From contig JALNZE010000008.1 of NCBI GenBank assembly GCA_023229465.1, positions 1 through 64,000 on the forward strand: 64,000 nucleotides of DNA. The letters run 5' to 3'. This stretch comes from Chitinophagaceae bacterium. Lineage in GTDB: Bacteria > Bacteroidota > Bacteroidia > Chitinophagales > Chitinophagaceae. The translations under genes were made by a program, and so were the position numbers. The notes under the pieces are model-generated. The model was not told the DNA's origin. It was given only the letters and a program-made list of their open reading frames with translations, and made no database searches. Numbering within the stretch: the stretch's first letter is position 1; the number at the start of each line of letters is the position of its first letter. Of the stretch, positions 44,828 through 53,262 are shown piece by piece.

Positions 44828-46024
44828 ATGGATAAATTATTCGAAAAATATCAGCAAAAAATAAGCCACACTTCAACCCATTTTGTACGAAGTATCATGG
44901 CTGATATTAACTGGGAGTCGAGATTAATTGGCATAAAGGGGGCCAGGGGGGTGGGGAAGACCACTTTGCTCCTGCAGTATATTAAAATACATCTTCAGCA
45001 GGATTTAGACAACAGTTTGTACCTGAGTTTGGATGATATAGGGTTTAGCAATCAATCCTTGTCTGACCTGGTGGACCGTTTTGTAAAGAAAGGAGGTAAG
45101 TTCCTTTTTTTAGATGAAGTACATAAATATCCCAACTGGTCGCAGGAACTTAAAAATATCTATGATGATTTTCCGGGTCTTAAAGTAGTATTTACCGGAT
45201 CATCCTTATTAGAAATTCTGAATGCCAGGGCTGATTTAAGCAGGCGAGCCATCGTTTACCAGATGCAGGGCCTTTCATTTAGGGAATACCTGGCTATGGA
45301 AACCGGAAAGAATTTTGAACGCCTACCCTTGAATAGCCTTGTAGAAAACCATCCTGAAGCCGCCAGGGAAATCAATGCCTCCATCAAACCCCTGCGTTAT
45401 TTTGAGAAATATGTAAAACAGGGCTATTATCCTTTTTATAAAGAACAACCATCCTTATACACAGTAAAGATAGAAGAGATTATAAGCATGATGCTTGAAA
45501 TTGAATTGCCTTTGCTGAGAGGGGTTGAACTGGGGTATGTACATAAAATAAAACAATTATTGCTGATCATTGCCGAATCGGTACCCTTTATTCCAAACCT
45601 GAGTAAGCTGAGCGATAAAATTGGCATTAACAGGGCCACCCTGCTGCTGTACCTGCATTACCTGGAGGAGATAGGTCTTACGGTTAATTTATATAAAAAA
45701 GCGGGGGGTATCAGCAGATTGCAGAAGCCTGAAAAAATTTTTTTAGAGAACACGAATCTAATGTTCGCGCTAACACCCCGAAATGCCAATCCGGGCAATG
45801 CGAGGGAAACATTTTTTGTTAATCAGTTAGGCTATCAACATACTATTGTATATGCGGAACAAGGTGATTTTTTGGTAGATGAAAATTTTGTTTTTGAAGT
45901 GGGAGGTAAAAACAAAAAATCCAAACAGGTAGCTTCCGTAGAAAATGCACATATAGTGGTCGATGATATCGAATATGGACATGCTAACAAAATTCCTCTG
46001 TGGCTTTTTGGATTTGTTTACTAA
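44828..46024 (+). CDS. DUF4143-type AAA ATPase 1
   Basis: 398-aa protein of the AAA_14/DUF4143 family. Walker A GARGVGKTT (about 38-46), Walker B FLFLDEVHKYPNW (about 92-104), a sensor-like FTGSSLLEI, a winged-helix-like middle and a C-terminal restriction-endonuclease-like part in which DFLVDENFVFEVGGKNKK takes the place of the D...ExK motif. Role unknown; these ATPases are numerous and patchily distributed in Bacteroidota and Archaea. It lies between two family A arrays and is only distantly similar to the second ATPase at 47744-49060. Confidence 0.9.
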   Translation: MDKLFEKYQQKISHTSTHFVRSIMADINWESRLIGIKGARGVGKTTLLLQYIKIHLQQDLDNSLYLSLDDIGFSNQSLSDLVDRFVKKGGKFLFLDEVHKYPNWSQELKNIYDDFPGLKVVFTGSSLLEILNARADLSRRAIVYQMQGLSFREYLAMETGKNFERLPLNSLVENHPEAAREINASIKPLRYFEKYVKQGYYPFYKEQPSLYTVKIEEIISMMLEIELPLLRGVELGYVHKIKQLLLIIAESVPFIPNLSKLSDKIGINRATLLLYLHYLEEIGLTVNLYKKAGGISRLQKPEKIFLENTNLMFALTPRNANPGNARETFFVNQLGYQHTIVYAEQGDFLVDENFVFEVGGKNKKSKQVASVENAHIVVDDIEYGHANKIPLWLFGFVY

Positions 46025-46044
46025 CCCGCGGTAGTTTTAGGGAT

Positions 46045-46940
46045 GTCCTTACGAGACCCGCCAGGGGCCCTGACCCCGCCAGGGGCCGTCCTTGCGAGGA
46101 TACGAAGCAATCTGTGGACTGCCTTATCAGCCTAATTGAATAAACGAAACGGTCTCCATAATTCCATCACCCTACTTCGCGTAACACAGTTTGCTTCGTC
46201 TCCTCGCAATGACGGTGACTTGCTTCGCAAGGACAGTGATAAACGAAACGGTCTCCATAATTCCATCACCCTACTTCGCCTAACACAGTTTGCTTTGCTT
46301 CGTTCCTCGCAACTCCTCGCAATGACGGTGACTTGCTTCGCAAGGACACGGGGGCGTTGCTTCGCAACCCCCGCCAAGCCAACCGCCAGGGGCCCTGACC
46401 CCGCCAGGGGCGTCATTGCGAGGATACGAAGCAATCTGTGGATTGCCTTATCAGCGTAATTGAATAAACGAAACGGTCTCCATAATTCCATCACCCTACT
46501 TCGCGTAACACAGTTTGCTTCGTCTCCTCGCAATGACGGTGACTTGCTTCGCAATGACGGGGGCGTTGCGAAGCAAGCTCCCGCCAGGGGGCGTCCTTGC
46601 GAGGACACGAAGCAAACTGTGGACTGCCTTATCAGCGTAATTGAATAAACGAAACGGTCTCCATAATTCCATCACCCTACTGCGCGTAACACAGTTTGCT
46701 TCGTCTCCTCGCAATGACGGTGACTTGCTTCGCAAGGACGGTGATAAGCGAAACGGTCTCCATAATTCCATCACCTTACTTCGCGTAACACAGTTTGCTT
46801 CGTCTCCTCGCAATGACGGTGACTTGCTTCGCAAGGACGGTGATAAACGAAACGGTCTCCATAATTCCATCACCCTACTTCGCGTAACACAGATTGCTTC
46901 GTCTCCTCGCAATGACGGTGACTTGCTTCGCAATGACGGA
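46045..46940. repeat. Family A array 2
   Basis: AAACGAAACGG-type motifs begin at 46142, 46241, 46466, 46647, 46746 (AAGCG variant) and 46845; adjacent pairs 46142/46241 and the triple 46647/46746/46845 keep the 99-bp period. Left-end sequences lie before 46142, 46466 and 46647, so the array is a chain of complete and partial elements. A 43-bp variant right arm is at 46284-46326. The array fills almost all of 46025-46981, which has no gene. Confidence 0.92.
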
Positions 46941-46981
46941 TACATATCCTATCTTTATAAAATATAACTATACAGAAAGGC

Positions 46982-47650
46982 ATGAATCTCATCAAATTAT
47001 TCGTTAATCATACTAAACCCGGCTCATTCGTTAACAGGTTGCGGAAAAAAAGGTTTGCACTGTTGCAAAATGAGATCGAAAAGCTGATCAGTGAAAAAGG
47101 ACAAATAAAAATTCTTGATATCGGCGGTGAAATGGGGTACTGGAAACATATCGGATGGCGGAATGAACACTGCACTATTTATTTACTCAATCTTGCCAAT
47201 AACCATACCCCGGCAGATATACCCGGATTTATACATGTTACCGGCAATGCACTTGCATTGCCTTACCAGTTTGGCGAATTTGACCTGGTGTTTTCCAATT
47301 CCGTGATTGAACACATGGGCAGCAAGGAAAAGCAATTACAATTCGCCAAAGAAGTAAAAAGGGTTTGTGATAAGTATATTATTCAAACGCCCTCTTACTG
47401 GTTTCCATTGGAACCCCATAGTTTATTGCCTTTTTTTCAATTTATACCACATGCTTTAAGGGCTTACCTGATTAGGTGGTTTTCTATTAATTATTTCCCA
47501 AAAGCATCCAATTACCGGGATGCTTTGGCTGTTTCAAAAACAACCATCATGTTTACCCGGCAACAGTTTAAAAAACTTTTCCCCGATGCCAAAATACAGG
47601 TAGAACGTTTATTGGGCATACCCAAATCCTATACCGCCATTAAACTATAG
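46982..47650 (+). CDS. SAM-dependent methyltransferase (class I)
   Basis: 222-aa protein with a Rossmann-type methyltransferase core: motif I ILDIGGEMGYW (about 40-50), an acidic motif II area, and FDLVFSNSVIEHMGS (about 100-114), typical of Methyltransf_11. The C-terminal part is hydrophobic and aromatic (PHSLLPFFQFIPHALRAYLI), as in enzymes acting on lipid-linked or polysaccharide substrates. It may methylate a sugar of the surface glycan; the acceptor is unknown. It begins right after family A array 2 and is convergent with ATPase 2. Confidence 0.85.
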   Translation: MNLIKLFVNHTKPGSFVNRLRKKRFALLQNEIEKLISEKGQIKILDIGGEMGYWKHIGWRNEHCTIYLLNLANNHTPADIPGFIHVTGNALALPYQFGEFDLVFSNSVIEHMGSKEKQLQFAKEVKRVCDKYIIQTPSYWFPLEPHSLLPFFQFIPHALRAYLIRWFSINYFPKASNYRDALAVSKTTIMFTRQQFKKLFPDAKIQVERLLGIPKSYTAIKL

Positions 47651-47692
47651 TTCCCTTTTCCCCCCCTTTCCAGCTCTGTGTACCTCATAATC

Positions 47693-47741
47693 TCCGTGTT
47701 GAAAAAATTTACAGTTACGAATGGAAGGTTTTCAACGCGGA
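47693..47741. terminator. Family C hairpin between convergent genes
   Basis: TCCGTGTTGAAAA (47693-47705) and TTTTCAACGCGGA (47729-47741) pair in 12 of 13 positions. It lies between the convergent methyltransferase and ATPase 2 genes and could end both transcripts. The GTGTTGAAAA wording is shared with the repeats at 62083-62300 and 63846-63932. Confidence 0.55.
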
Positions 47742-47743
47742 TT

Positions 47744-49060
47744 TTAAAGTTTATCCAAAATATTTTTTGTTTGATCCGCCAGAAAAAGGGGGATATTTAA
47801 CAGGTCGCCCTCCATAGAAAGATTTAGCAGTGAATACCTTATCCTGGTGGCTGGCTTATATTTTTGAGCATATACGGTAAGACTTCTGCTTTTGGTATTT
47901 TCTGAAGATTTAACCTCACAGGGAATGATCCGGTTTTTGTATTGAAATAAAAAATCTACTTCAGCCTGGCCACCAGATGTCCAATACCGGGGTACCCCGG
48001 AAAACTGGGTAAGTAAACTCTGCAAAATATAATTTTCAGTGAGCGCTCCTTTAAATTCTGAAAAAATTTTATTTTTCTCCGAAAATATGCTTGCGTCTAA
48101 TCCAGAGAGTACCCGCAAAAGTCCAATATCAACCAAATACAGCTTGAAAGCAGAAAGATCGTCATAAGCAGATAATGGCAAATTGGGTTTATTGCAGCGA
48201 TATACTTTTGAAACCAGACCTGCCTGAACCAACCAGTGCAACGCATCTTCGTATTCCCTTGCCCGGGCCCCGGGTTTCAGCGCCTGGTATAAAAATTTTT
48301 TGTTCTCCCTTGAAAGATGTGTGGGTATGGAGTTCCAGACATAATTGATACGTGCGATATCTTTAGACGGGGTATGTTTGGAGAAATCAAGCCGATAGGC
48401 CATTAAAATATTATCCAACACTTTTTGAGTAGAAACCATATCCTGGTTTTCCAATAATGTGGCCGCAGCTTCCGGCATGCCTCCAGAAATAAAATAGCTG
48501 TTGAAATAGTCAAGTAACTGATTAAAAAAAATAGCCGGTATCTTTTCTGTTGTATCTATCCCTTTCAGATAATCGGCCAGGCTACTGTTTGCCTGTGCTA
48601 AAAATTCAGTAAAGCTCAGTGGCAGTACATGCAAAAAATCAACTTTACCAACAGGAAATGATTTATTTTTTCCCAGGGTAATACCCAAAAGAAATCCGGC
48701 AGAAGCAACCGCATATTCAGGGGTTTCTTCGCAAAAATATTTCAGGCTATTCAATGCATGGTTACACTCCTGTATTTCATCAAAAATGATCAGGGTATTT
48801 TTCGGATTAATTTCTTTTCCGTGAATAAGAGAAAGATTACGAATAATTCGTTTTACCTCTTTGGTATTCTCAAAGAATTCCTTCAGGTTGGGTTGCGTCT
48901 CAAAGTTAAAATAGGCAGTATCTGTAAAGGCTGTTCTTCCAAGATTTTTTAATAAATGCGTTTTACCCACCTGCCTCGCTCCCTGCAATACCAAAGGCTT
49001 GCGCCTGGCATTATTTTTCCATTCTATTAAGGCCGGTTGTACCTGTCTTTTAAATTCCAT
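47744..49060 (-). CDS. DUF4143-type AAA ATPase 2
   Basis: 438 aa when started at the Met at 49060 (MEFKRQVQPAL); the 13 codons upstream are encoded by an operator-like repeat and are excluded. Walker A GARQVGKTH (about 26-34), Walker B LIIFDEIQECN (about 89-99), the FISGGMPEAA motif of DUF4143 ATPases, and a C-terminal nuclease-like motif AEVDFLFQ...CEVKSSENTKS (D..ExK intact). Function unknown. It is on the opposite strand to the surrounding polysaccharide genes and flanked by repeats, which points to horizontal arrival. Confidence 0.9.
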   Translation of the reverse strand: MEFKRQVQPALIEWKNNARRKPLVLQGARQVGKTHLLKNLGRTAFTDTAYFNFETQPNLKEFFENTKEVKRIIRNLSLIHGKEINPKNTLIIFDEIQECNHALNSLKYFCEETPEYAVASAGFLLGITLGKNKSFPVGKVDFLHVLPLSFTEFLAQANSSLADYLKGIDTTEKIPAIFFNQLLDYFNSYFISGGMPEAAATLLENQDMVSTQKVLDNILMAYRLDFSKHTPSKDIARINYVWNSIPTHLSRENKKFLYQALKPGARAREYEDALHWLVQAGLVSKVYRCNKPNLPLSAYDDLSAFKLYLVDIGLLRVLSGLDASIFSEKNKIFSEFKGALTENYILQSLLTQFSGVPRYWTSGGQAEVDFLFQYKNRIIPCEVKSSENTKSRSLTVYAQKYKPATRIRYSLLNLSMEGDLLNIPLFLADQTKNILDKL

Positions 49061-49082
49061 AAAGTAATTTAAGTCCAATAAA

Positions 49083-49134
49083 TGTGATATTTTACACAAT
49101 TTAAGTACTTATTTTGTGATATTTTACACAATTT
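49083..49134 (-). promoter_or_regulatory. Paired operator-like sites before ATPase 2
   Basis: TGTGATATTTTACACAATTT occurs twice, at 49083-49102 and 49115-49134, identical over 20 bp and 32 bp apart (about three helical turns). Each is itself a dyad (TGTG...CACA). They lie 23-75 bp upstream of the start codon, so they are likely bound by a dimeric regulator. Confidence 0.55.
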
Positions 49135-49203
49135 CATACTAAATTTTAAAAACATGCGTGTAAGCTCCCCCTCTGTGCAACTAAAGAACGGGGCAAACTT
49201 TTT

Positions 49204-49484
49204 CACTCGCGGGACTAAAGTCCCAAAATAAATTCAAATGATAATGCTCATTCCACGCTCTGAAGAGCGTGGCAAAATTTTAAAGAACAGGGCAAGGCCT
49301 CATTCATCTGCTTGCCACACGCTTCCTTGCTATTCTTCTCCTTGCTTTTAATCTATGAATTTCCCTCTTTTCCCCTCAAATCTTTGCCCCCTCAAATCTT
49401 TTCCTCTCAAATCTTTGCCACGCTCTTTAGAGCGTGGATCAAAAATCCCCCCTCCCATCTTTTAATTGGGACTTTAGTCCCGCG
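49204..49484. repeat. Family B palindromic element, copy 2
   Basis: Left arm GGGACTAAAGTCCC (49211-49224) and CCACGCTCT/AGAGCGTGG (49253-49272); right arm CCACGCTCT/AGAGCGTGG (49418-49437) and GGGACTTTAGTCCC (49468-49481). The middle is C/T-rich with several TCAAATCTTT units. Confidence 0.92.
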
Positions 49485-49487
49485 AAG

Positions 49488-49740
49488 GCTCATCTTTTCC
49501 CCTCAAATCTTTGCCCCCTCAAATCTTTTCCTCTCAAATCTTTGCCACGCTCTTTAGAGCGTGGATAAAAAGTCCCCCCTCCCATCTTTTAATTGGGACT
49601 TTAGTCCCGCGAAGGCTCATCTTTCCCCCTCAAATCTTTTCCTCTCAAATCTTTTCCTCTCAAATCTTTGCCACGCTCTTTAGAGCGTGGATCAAAAATC
49701 CCACCCTCCCTTAATCGGGACTTTAGTCCCGCGAAGGCTC
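49488..49740. repeat. Tandem duplications of the family B right arm
   Basis: After copy 2 the segment beginning GGCTCATCTT and ending at the GGGACTTTAGTCCC palindrome is repeated at about 49488 and 49614, each about 122-126 bp, with small differences in the number of TCAAATCTTT units. Only right arms are duplicated. Confidence 0.85.
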
Positions 49741-49778
49741 ATCTTTTCCCCTCAAATCTTTTCCTCTCAAATCTTTTT

Positions 49779-50073
49779 CACTCGCGGGACTAAAGTCCCA
49801 AAATAAATTCAAATGATGATGCTCATTCCACGCTCTAAAGAGCGTGGCAAAATTTTAAAGAACAGGGCAAGGCCTCATTCATCTGCTTGCCACACGCTTC
49901 CTTGCTATTCTTCTCCTTGCTTTTAATCTATGAATTTCCCTCTTTTCCCCTCAAATCTTTTTCACTCAAATCTTTGCCCCCTCAAATCTTTTTCACTCAA
50001 ATCTTTGCCACGCTCTTTAGAGCGTGGATCAAAAATCCCCCTCCCATCTTTTAATTGGGACTTTAGTCCCGCG
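49779..50073. repeat. Family B palindromic element, copy 3
   Basis: Left arm GGGACTAAAGTCCC (49786-49799) and CCACGCTCT/AGAGCGTGG with AA centre (49828-49847); right arm ends GGGACTTTAGTCCC (50057-50070). Nearly identical to copy 2. Together these repeats fill 49136-50073; no gene is present between ATPase 2 and the glycosyltransferase at 50165. Confidence 0.92.
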
Positions 50074-50164
50074 TATGCCTACTAATTCACATCCGCAAAC
50101 CCAATCAGTAACACCATATCCCTTACCTTAGCACCTTTTCCAATACCAAAGGAATAAGAACCGA

Positions 50165-51283
50165 ATGGGAAACAAAATAAAGATAGCTGTCGATATACGC
50201 GACCTGCAAATAGCAAAGACAGGCGCCAAAACCTATCTCGAAGAAACCTGTAAAGTACTCGCAAAAGGCCACCCAGATTTTACCATCCTTTTTATTAATA
50301 CCCGGCTTCCCGTTTACACCGGAAAAAATAAAGTATTGAAAGCAGTGGAACATGCCCGCTTCTTTTGCTGGAAACAAATTTCATTGCCCTTCCTCTGCCT
50401 GGTAAAAGGAGTAGATATTTTATATTGTACCGATTATTTTCTTCCACTGCTAAAATTTAATTTTAAAACCACCGTTGTTTTTTATGACGCATTTTTTTGG
50501 GAATATCCCAACCAGTATAACCGCTTATGGCTGGGCCTGTTAAAAACGGTGGGGGTAACAGCCGCGAAAAAAGCCGATGCGGTGATTACCATTACTGAGT
50601 ATTCAAAAAAACAAATTGTGAAACAGGTGGGTATTGAACCCAATAAAATTCATGCTATTCACCTGGCACCCAAAACAGCATCGGCGCTTCAGCATACACA
50701 AGCTATCAATGAAACAGCCTTAAACGGTACTACCCGAAAATATATCCTGCATATCGGCGTTTTAGAAAAAAGAAAAAACCTGCTCAACCTAATCAGGGCT
50801 TTTGATTTGTTATTGAAGGAGGGGTTTGAAGACTATGATTTAGTATTGGCGGGAAACAAAGTAGCTAAAAGCAAGATTGATGATAGTGAGAATATCCATC
50901 AATTAATTAATGCTTTGGGCTTACAGCAAAGAGTACTACTGCCGGGTTTTATTACCGATGAACAACTGGCCCATTATTATTCCCATGCCAGCCTCTATGC
51001 CTTTGTTTCGGTGAATGAGGGATTTGGACTGCCGGTATTAGAAGCTTTCCAGCATCATTTACCTACCCTGGTAGCTGATAACAGTTGCTTACCAGAAGTA
51101 GGCGGCGATGCAGTCATTACCTGTGATCCTTATGATATAGTGGATATTAAAAATAAAATGAAAATGATCCTGGAAGATATCACCCTGCAAAAAACATTGA
51201 TCGAAAAAGGCCGGCAAAGACTGGCGCTGTTTTCATGGGAAAAAACTACCGGGCAATTGTTGCAGGTTTTCAAGTCCTTGTAA
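50165..51283 (+). CDS. Family 4 glycosyltransferase (GT-B)
   Basis: 372 aa. N-terminal domain starts IAVDIRDLQIAKTGAKTYLEE; the C-terminal GT4 domain contains LHIGVLEKRKNLLNLIRAF, NIHQLINALGLQQRVLLPGFI and the ExxxxxxxE loop in SVNEGFGLPVLEAF, which binds the nucleotide-sugar phosphates. Such enzymes in surface-glycan loci often transfer mannose or related sugars; the donor here is not known. It resumes the plus-strand polysaccharide genes after the repeat region. Confidence 0.93.
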   Translation: MGNKIKIAVDIRDLQIAKTGAKTYLEETCKVLAKGHPDFTILFINTRLPVYTGKNKVLKAVEHARFFCWKQISLPFLCLVKGVDILYCTDYFLPLLKFNFKTTVVFYDAFFWEYPNQYNRLWLGLLKTVGVTAAKKADAVITITEYSKKQIVKQVGIEPNKIHAIHLAPKTASALQHTQAINETALNGTTRKYILHIGVLEKRKNLLNLIRAFDLLLKEGFEDYDLVLAGNKVAKSKIDDSENIHQLINALGLQQRVLLPGFITDEQLAHYYSHASLYAFVSVNEGFGLPVLEAFQHHLPTLVADNSCLPEVGGDAVITCDPYDIVDIKNKMKMILEDITLQKTLIEKGRQRLALFSWEKTTGQLLQVFKSL

Positions 51284-51290
51284 ATACCCG

Positions 51291-52256
51291 TTACGATTCG
51301 CTGTTTTCTAACTCATACGCCACCATCGATCGCACAATATCCTCCAAAGTATGTTTTGCCTTCCAGCCCAATACAGCCGCGGCTTTCGAAGGATTGGCCC
51401 TTCCATACACCAGGTCAGTAGGGCGTAATAAAGAGTTATCCAATACTACCTGTTTTTCCCAATCCAGGTTTAGCTCGGTAAACACCAGTTGTATATAGTA
51501 TTTCAGCGAATGGGTAATGCCCGTGGCAATCACAAAGTCGTCCGGAATTTCCTGCTGCAGCATTAACCACATGGCTTCCACATAATCAGGCGCCCAACCC
51601 CAGTCGCGCTGGATATTAATATTACCTAACTGTAATTTCTCATCACTCCCCTTATAAATGCGGCAGGCAGTGGATACAATTTTTTTGGTCACAAACCGAT
51701 GGGGCCGCATAGGCGATTCGTGGTTAAATAAAATGCCGGTGCAGGAATAAATATGATAAGCTTCTCTATAATTAGCCACTTGCCAGTGCGAAGTGGCTTT
51801 CGCGATCGCATACGGACTCCTCGGTTTAAACGAAGTATTTTCATCGGCCGGCAAATTACCCGACTCACCAAAACATTCACTCGAACCGGAATTATACAAT
51901 CGCACCGGCAGGTTACTGAAACGGATGGCTTCCAATAAATTCAATGTGCCGATACTGATACTTTCAAAAGTTTCAACAGGCTGGTCAAATGACAGGCCCA
52001 CCGAACTTTGCCCGGACAAATTATAAATCTCATCGGGCTTAATCTTAATAATCGTTTGCAGGGTACTCCTGAAATCACAAATATTAATAGACACCAGGTT
52101 TACCTTATCCTTTAACCCCAGTTTACGCAGGTTATCAAAACTATTAGACGAAGCATCCCTCGAGCCGCCATACACTTCATAGCCTTTCTCCAGTAAAAGT
52201 TTAGACAAATACCCCCCATCCTGCCCCGAAACCCCACAGATTAATGCTTTCTTCAT
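51291..52256 (-). CDS. GDP-mannose 4,6-dehydratase family protein
   Basis: 321-aa extended short-chain dehydrogenase. NAD(P)-binding GVSGQDGGYLSKLLLEKGYEVYG at 8-30, GSSECFGE (about 122-129) near the active site and the catalytic SPYAIAK (Tyr-x-x-x-Lys, about 146-152), plus RDWGWAPDYVEAMW, which is characteristic of GDP-mannose 4,6-dehydratases. The product would be GDP-4-keto-6-deoxymannose, a precursor of GDP-fucose, GDP-D-rhamnose or GDP-perosamine. No partner reductase or aminotransferase is in the window. It is on the minus strand, against the neighbouring glycosyltransferases. Confidence 0.9.
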   Translation of the reverse strand: MKKALICGVSGQDGGYLSKLLLEKGYEVYGGSRDASSNSFDNLRKLGLKDKVNLVSINICDFRSTLQTIIKIKPDEIYNLSGQSSVGLSFDQPVETFESISIGTLNLLEAIRFSNLPVRLYNSGSSECFGESGNLPADENTSFKPRSPYAIAKATSHWQVANYREAYHIYSCTGILFNHESPMRPHRFVTKKIVSTACRIYKGSDEKLQLGNINIQRDWGWAPDYVEAMWLMLQQEIPDDFVIATGITHSLKYYIQLVFTELNLDWEKQVVLDNSLLRPTDLVYGRANPSKAAAVLGWKAKHTLEDIVRSMVAYELENSES

Positions 52257-52696
52257 GGTACAATTTTAGTTAATAACCGTAATACTGTATGCAATATCCC
52301 TTCAAAAATTAGTCATTTATCTTTTAAATGTAATTTTTTATGGATAGTTAGCAACAATGTAGAATATTTGCAGGAAGGAAGATCACAAACCGTCATTGCG
52401 TCGCAACGCGACGTCATTGCGAGGAGTTGCGAGGAACGAAGCAAAGCAAACTGTGTTACGCGTAATAGTGGGTTTGAATTTTTTGAGACGGTTTATGTTT
52501 TTGCGGGACCGCTAATGGTTCAGTCCACAGATTGCTTCGTATCCTCGCAATGACGGAGAAAAGATGATAGTAAAACAATAAAAATTTTAAGACAATAAAC
52601 TTACAATCCCGCTTCCCCGCCCCATTTACACGCACTGATAAAGTCATCACTTTATTCAGGCTGGCCTGCTTTTTTATAAGGGGTTGTTATGAACGC
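52257..52696. other. Intergenic region before the acyltransferase gene
   Basis: It contains the inverted, diverged family A copy (52412-52555) and, from 52574, a frame without stops that continues into the acyltransferase and encodes a plausible missing N-terminus. No other gene or promoter is recognised. Confidence 0.6.
52412..52555. mobile_element. Family A MITE-like element, inverted diverged copy
   Basis: 144 bp. The left arm (52413-52455) is identical in reverse complement to the 43-bp variant at 46284-46326; the right arm (52526-52554) matches the standard end. The interior is diverged but retains GAGACGGTTT in reverse orientation relative to AAACGGTCTC of the other copies. A further CGTCATTGCG half-end lies just before it (52391). 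Confidence 0.8.
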
Positions 52697-53257
52697 TTGT
52701 TTTTTGCCAAGGCAAGGGGCCTGGTGCTGGTTGGGAAAGGGGTGTCTATCCGGTATGCAAAATATTTAGAAGCGGGTAAAGATCTGATTGTAGAAGATTA
52801 TGCAGAGATCAATTGTTTATCTAAACAGAAAGTGATCATAGGCGAAAGAGTGAGTATTGGCAAATTCGCTATCATCAGGCCTTCTAATATATACGGGGGC
52901 GAAATTGGCGAAGGATTAAAGATTGGTAACCATTCCAATATCGGCCCCTATTCCTATATCGGTTGTTCGGGGTATATAGAAATAGGAAATAATGTAATGA
53001 TCTCGCCACGCGTAAGTATTTACGCGGAGAACCATGTATTCAGCAGAACCGATATCCCCATGAAAGCCCAGGGGGTTGAGAAACTATTTGTAAAAATTGA
53101 AGACGATTGCTGGATCGCCGCTAACAGCATTATCCTGGCCGGTGTTACCATTGGCAGGGGCTCGGTTGTGGCAGCGGGCAGCGTGGTTTCGAAAGATGTT
53201 CCCCCGTATAGCGTGGTGGCGGGTATTCCGGCCGTAATTATTAAACAACGCAGTTAG
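52697..53257 (+). CDS. Hexapeptide-repeat acyltransferase, 5' end uncertain
   Basis: 186 aa from a TTG codon. Left-handed beta-helix of the LbetaH type, with hexapeptide repeats such as IGERVSIGKFAIIRP, IGNHSNIGPYSYIG and IGNNVMISPRVSIYAENH, and the C-terminal AAGSVVSKDVPPYSVVAGIPA of the maltose/galactoside acetyltransferase group. It probably O-acetylates the glycan. No ATG exists upstream in frame; the open frame from 52574 encodes a plausible N-terminal region (KVITLFRLACFF...), so the true start is unresolved or lost. Followed after 5 bp by a glycosyltransferase gene. Confidence 0.85.
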   Translation: MFFAKARGLVLVGKGVSIRYAKYLEAGKDLIVEDYAEINCLSKQKVIIGERVSIGKFAIIRPSNIYGGEIGEGLKIGNHSNIGPYSYIGCSGYIEIGNNVMISPRVSIYAENHVFSRTDIPMKAQGVEKLFVKIEDDCWIAANSIILAGVTIGRGSVVAAGSVVSKDVPPYSVVAGIPAVIIKQRS

Positions 53258-53262
53258 CCATC

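Noticed and set aside
44044..46940. Possible CRISPR array
   Set aside because: The repeated unit is 99 bp with no unique spacers of constant length between short repeats, and no cas gene is present.
46132..46967. Similar open frames in family A array 2
   Set aside because: Same repeat-derived peptides as in array 1; openness follows from the 99-bp unit.
49312..49714. Small plus-strand open frames with CHALFRAWIK-like repeats
   Set aside because: They are translations of family B right arms, C/T-rich and without coding features.
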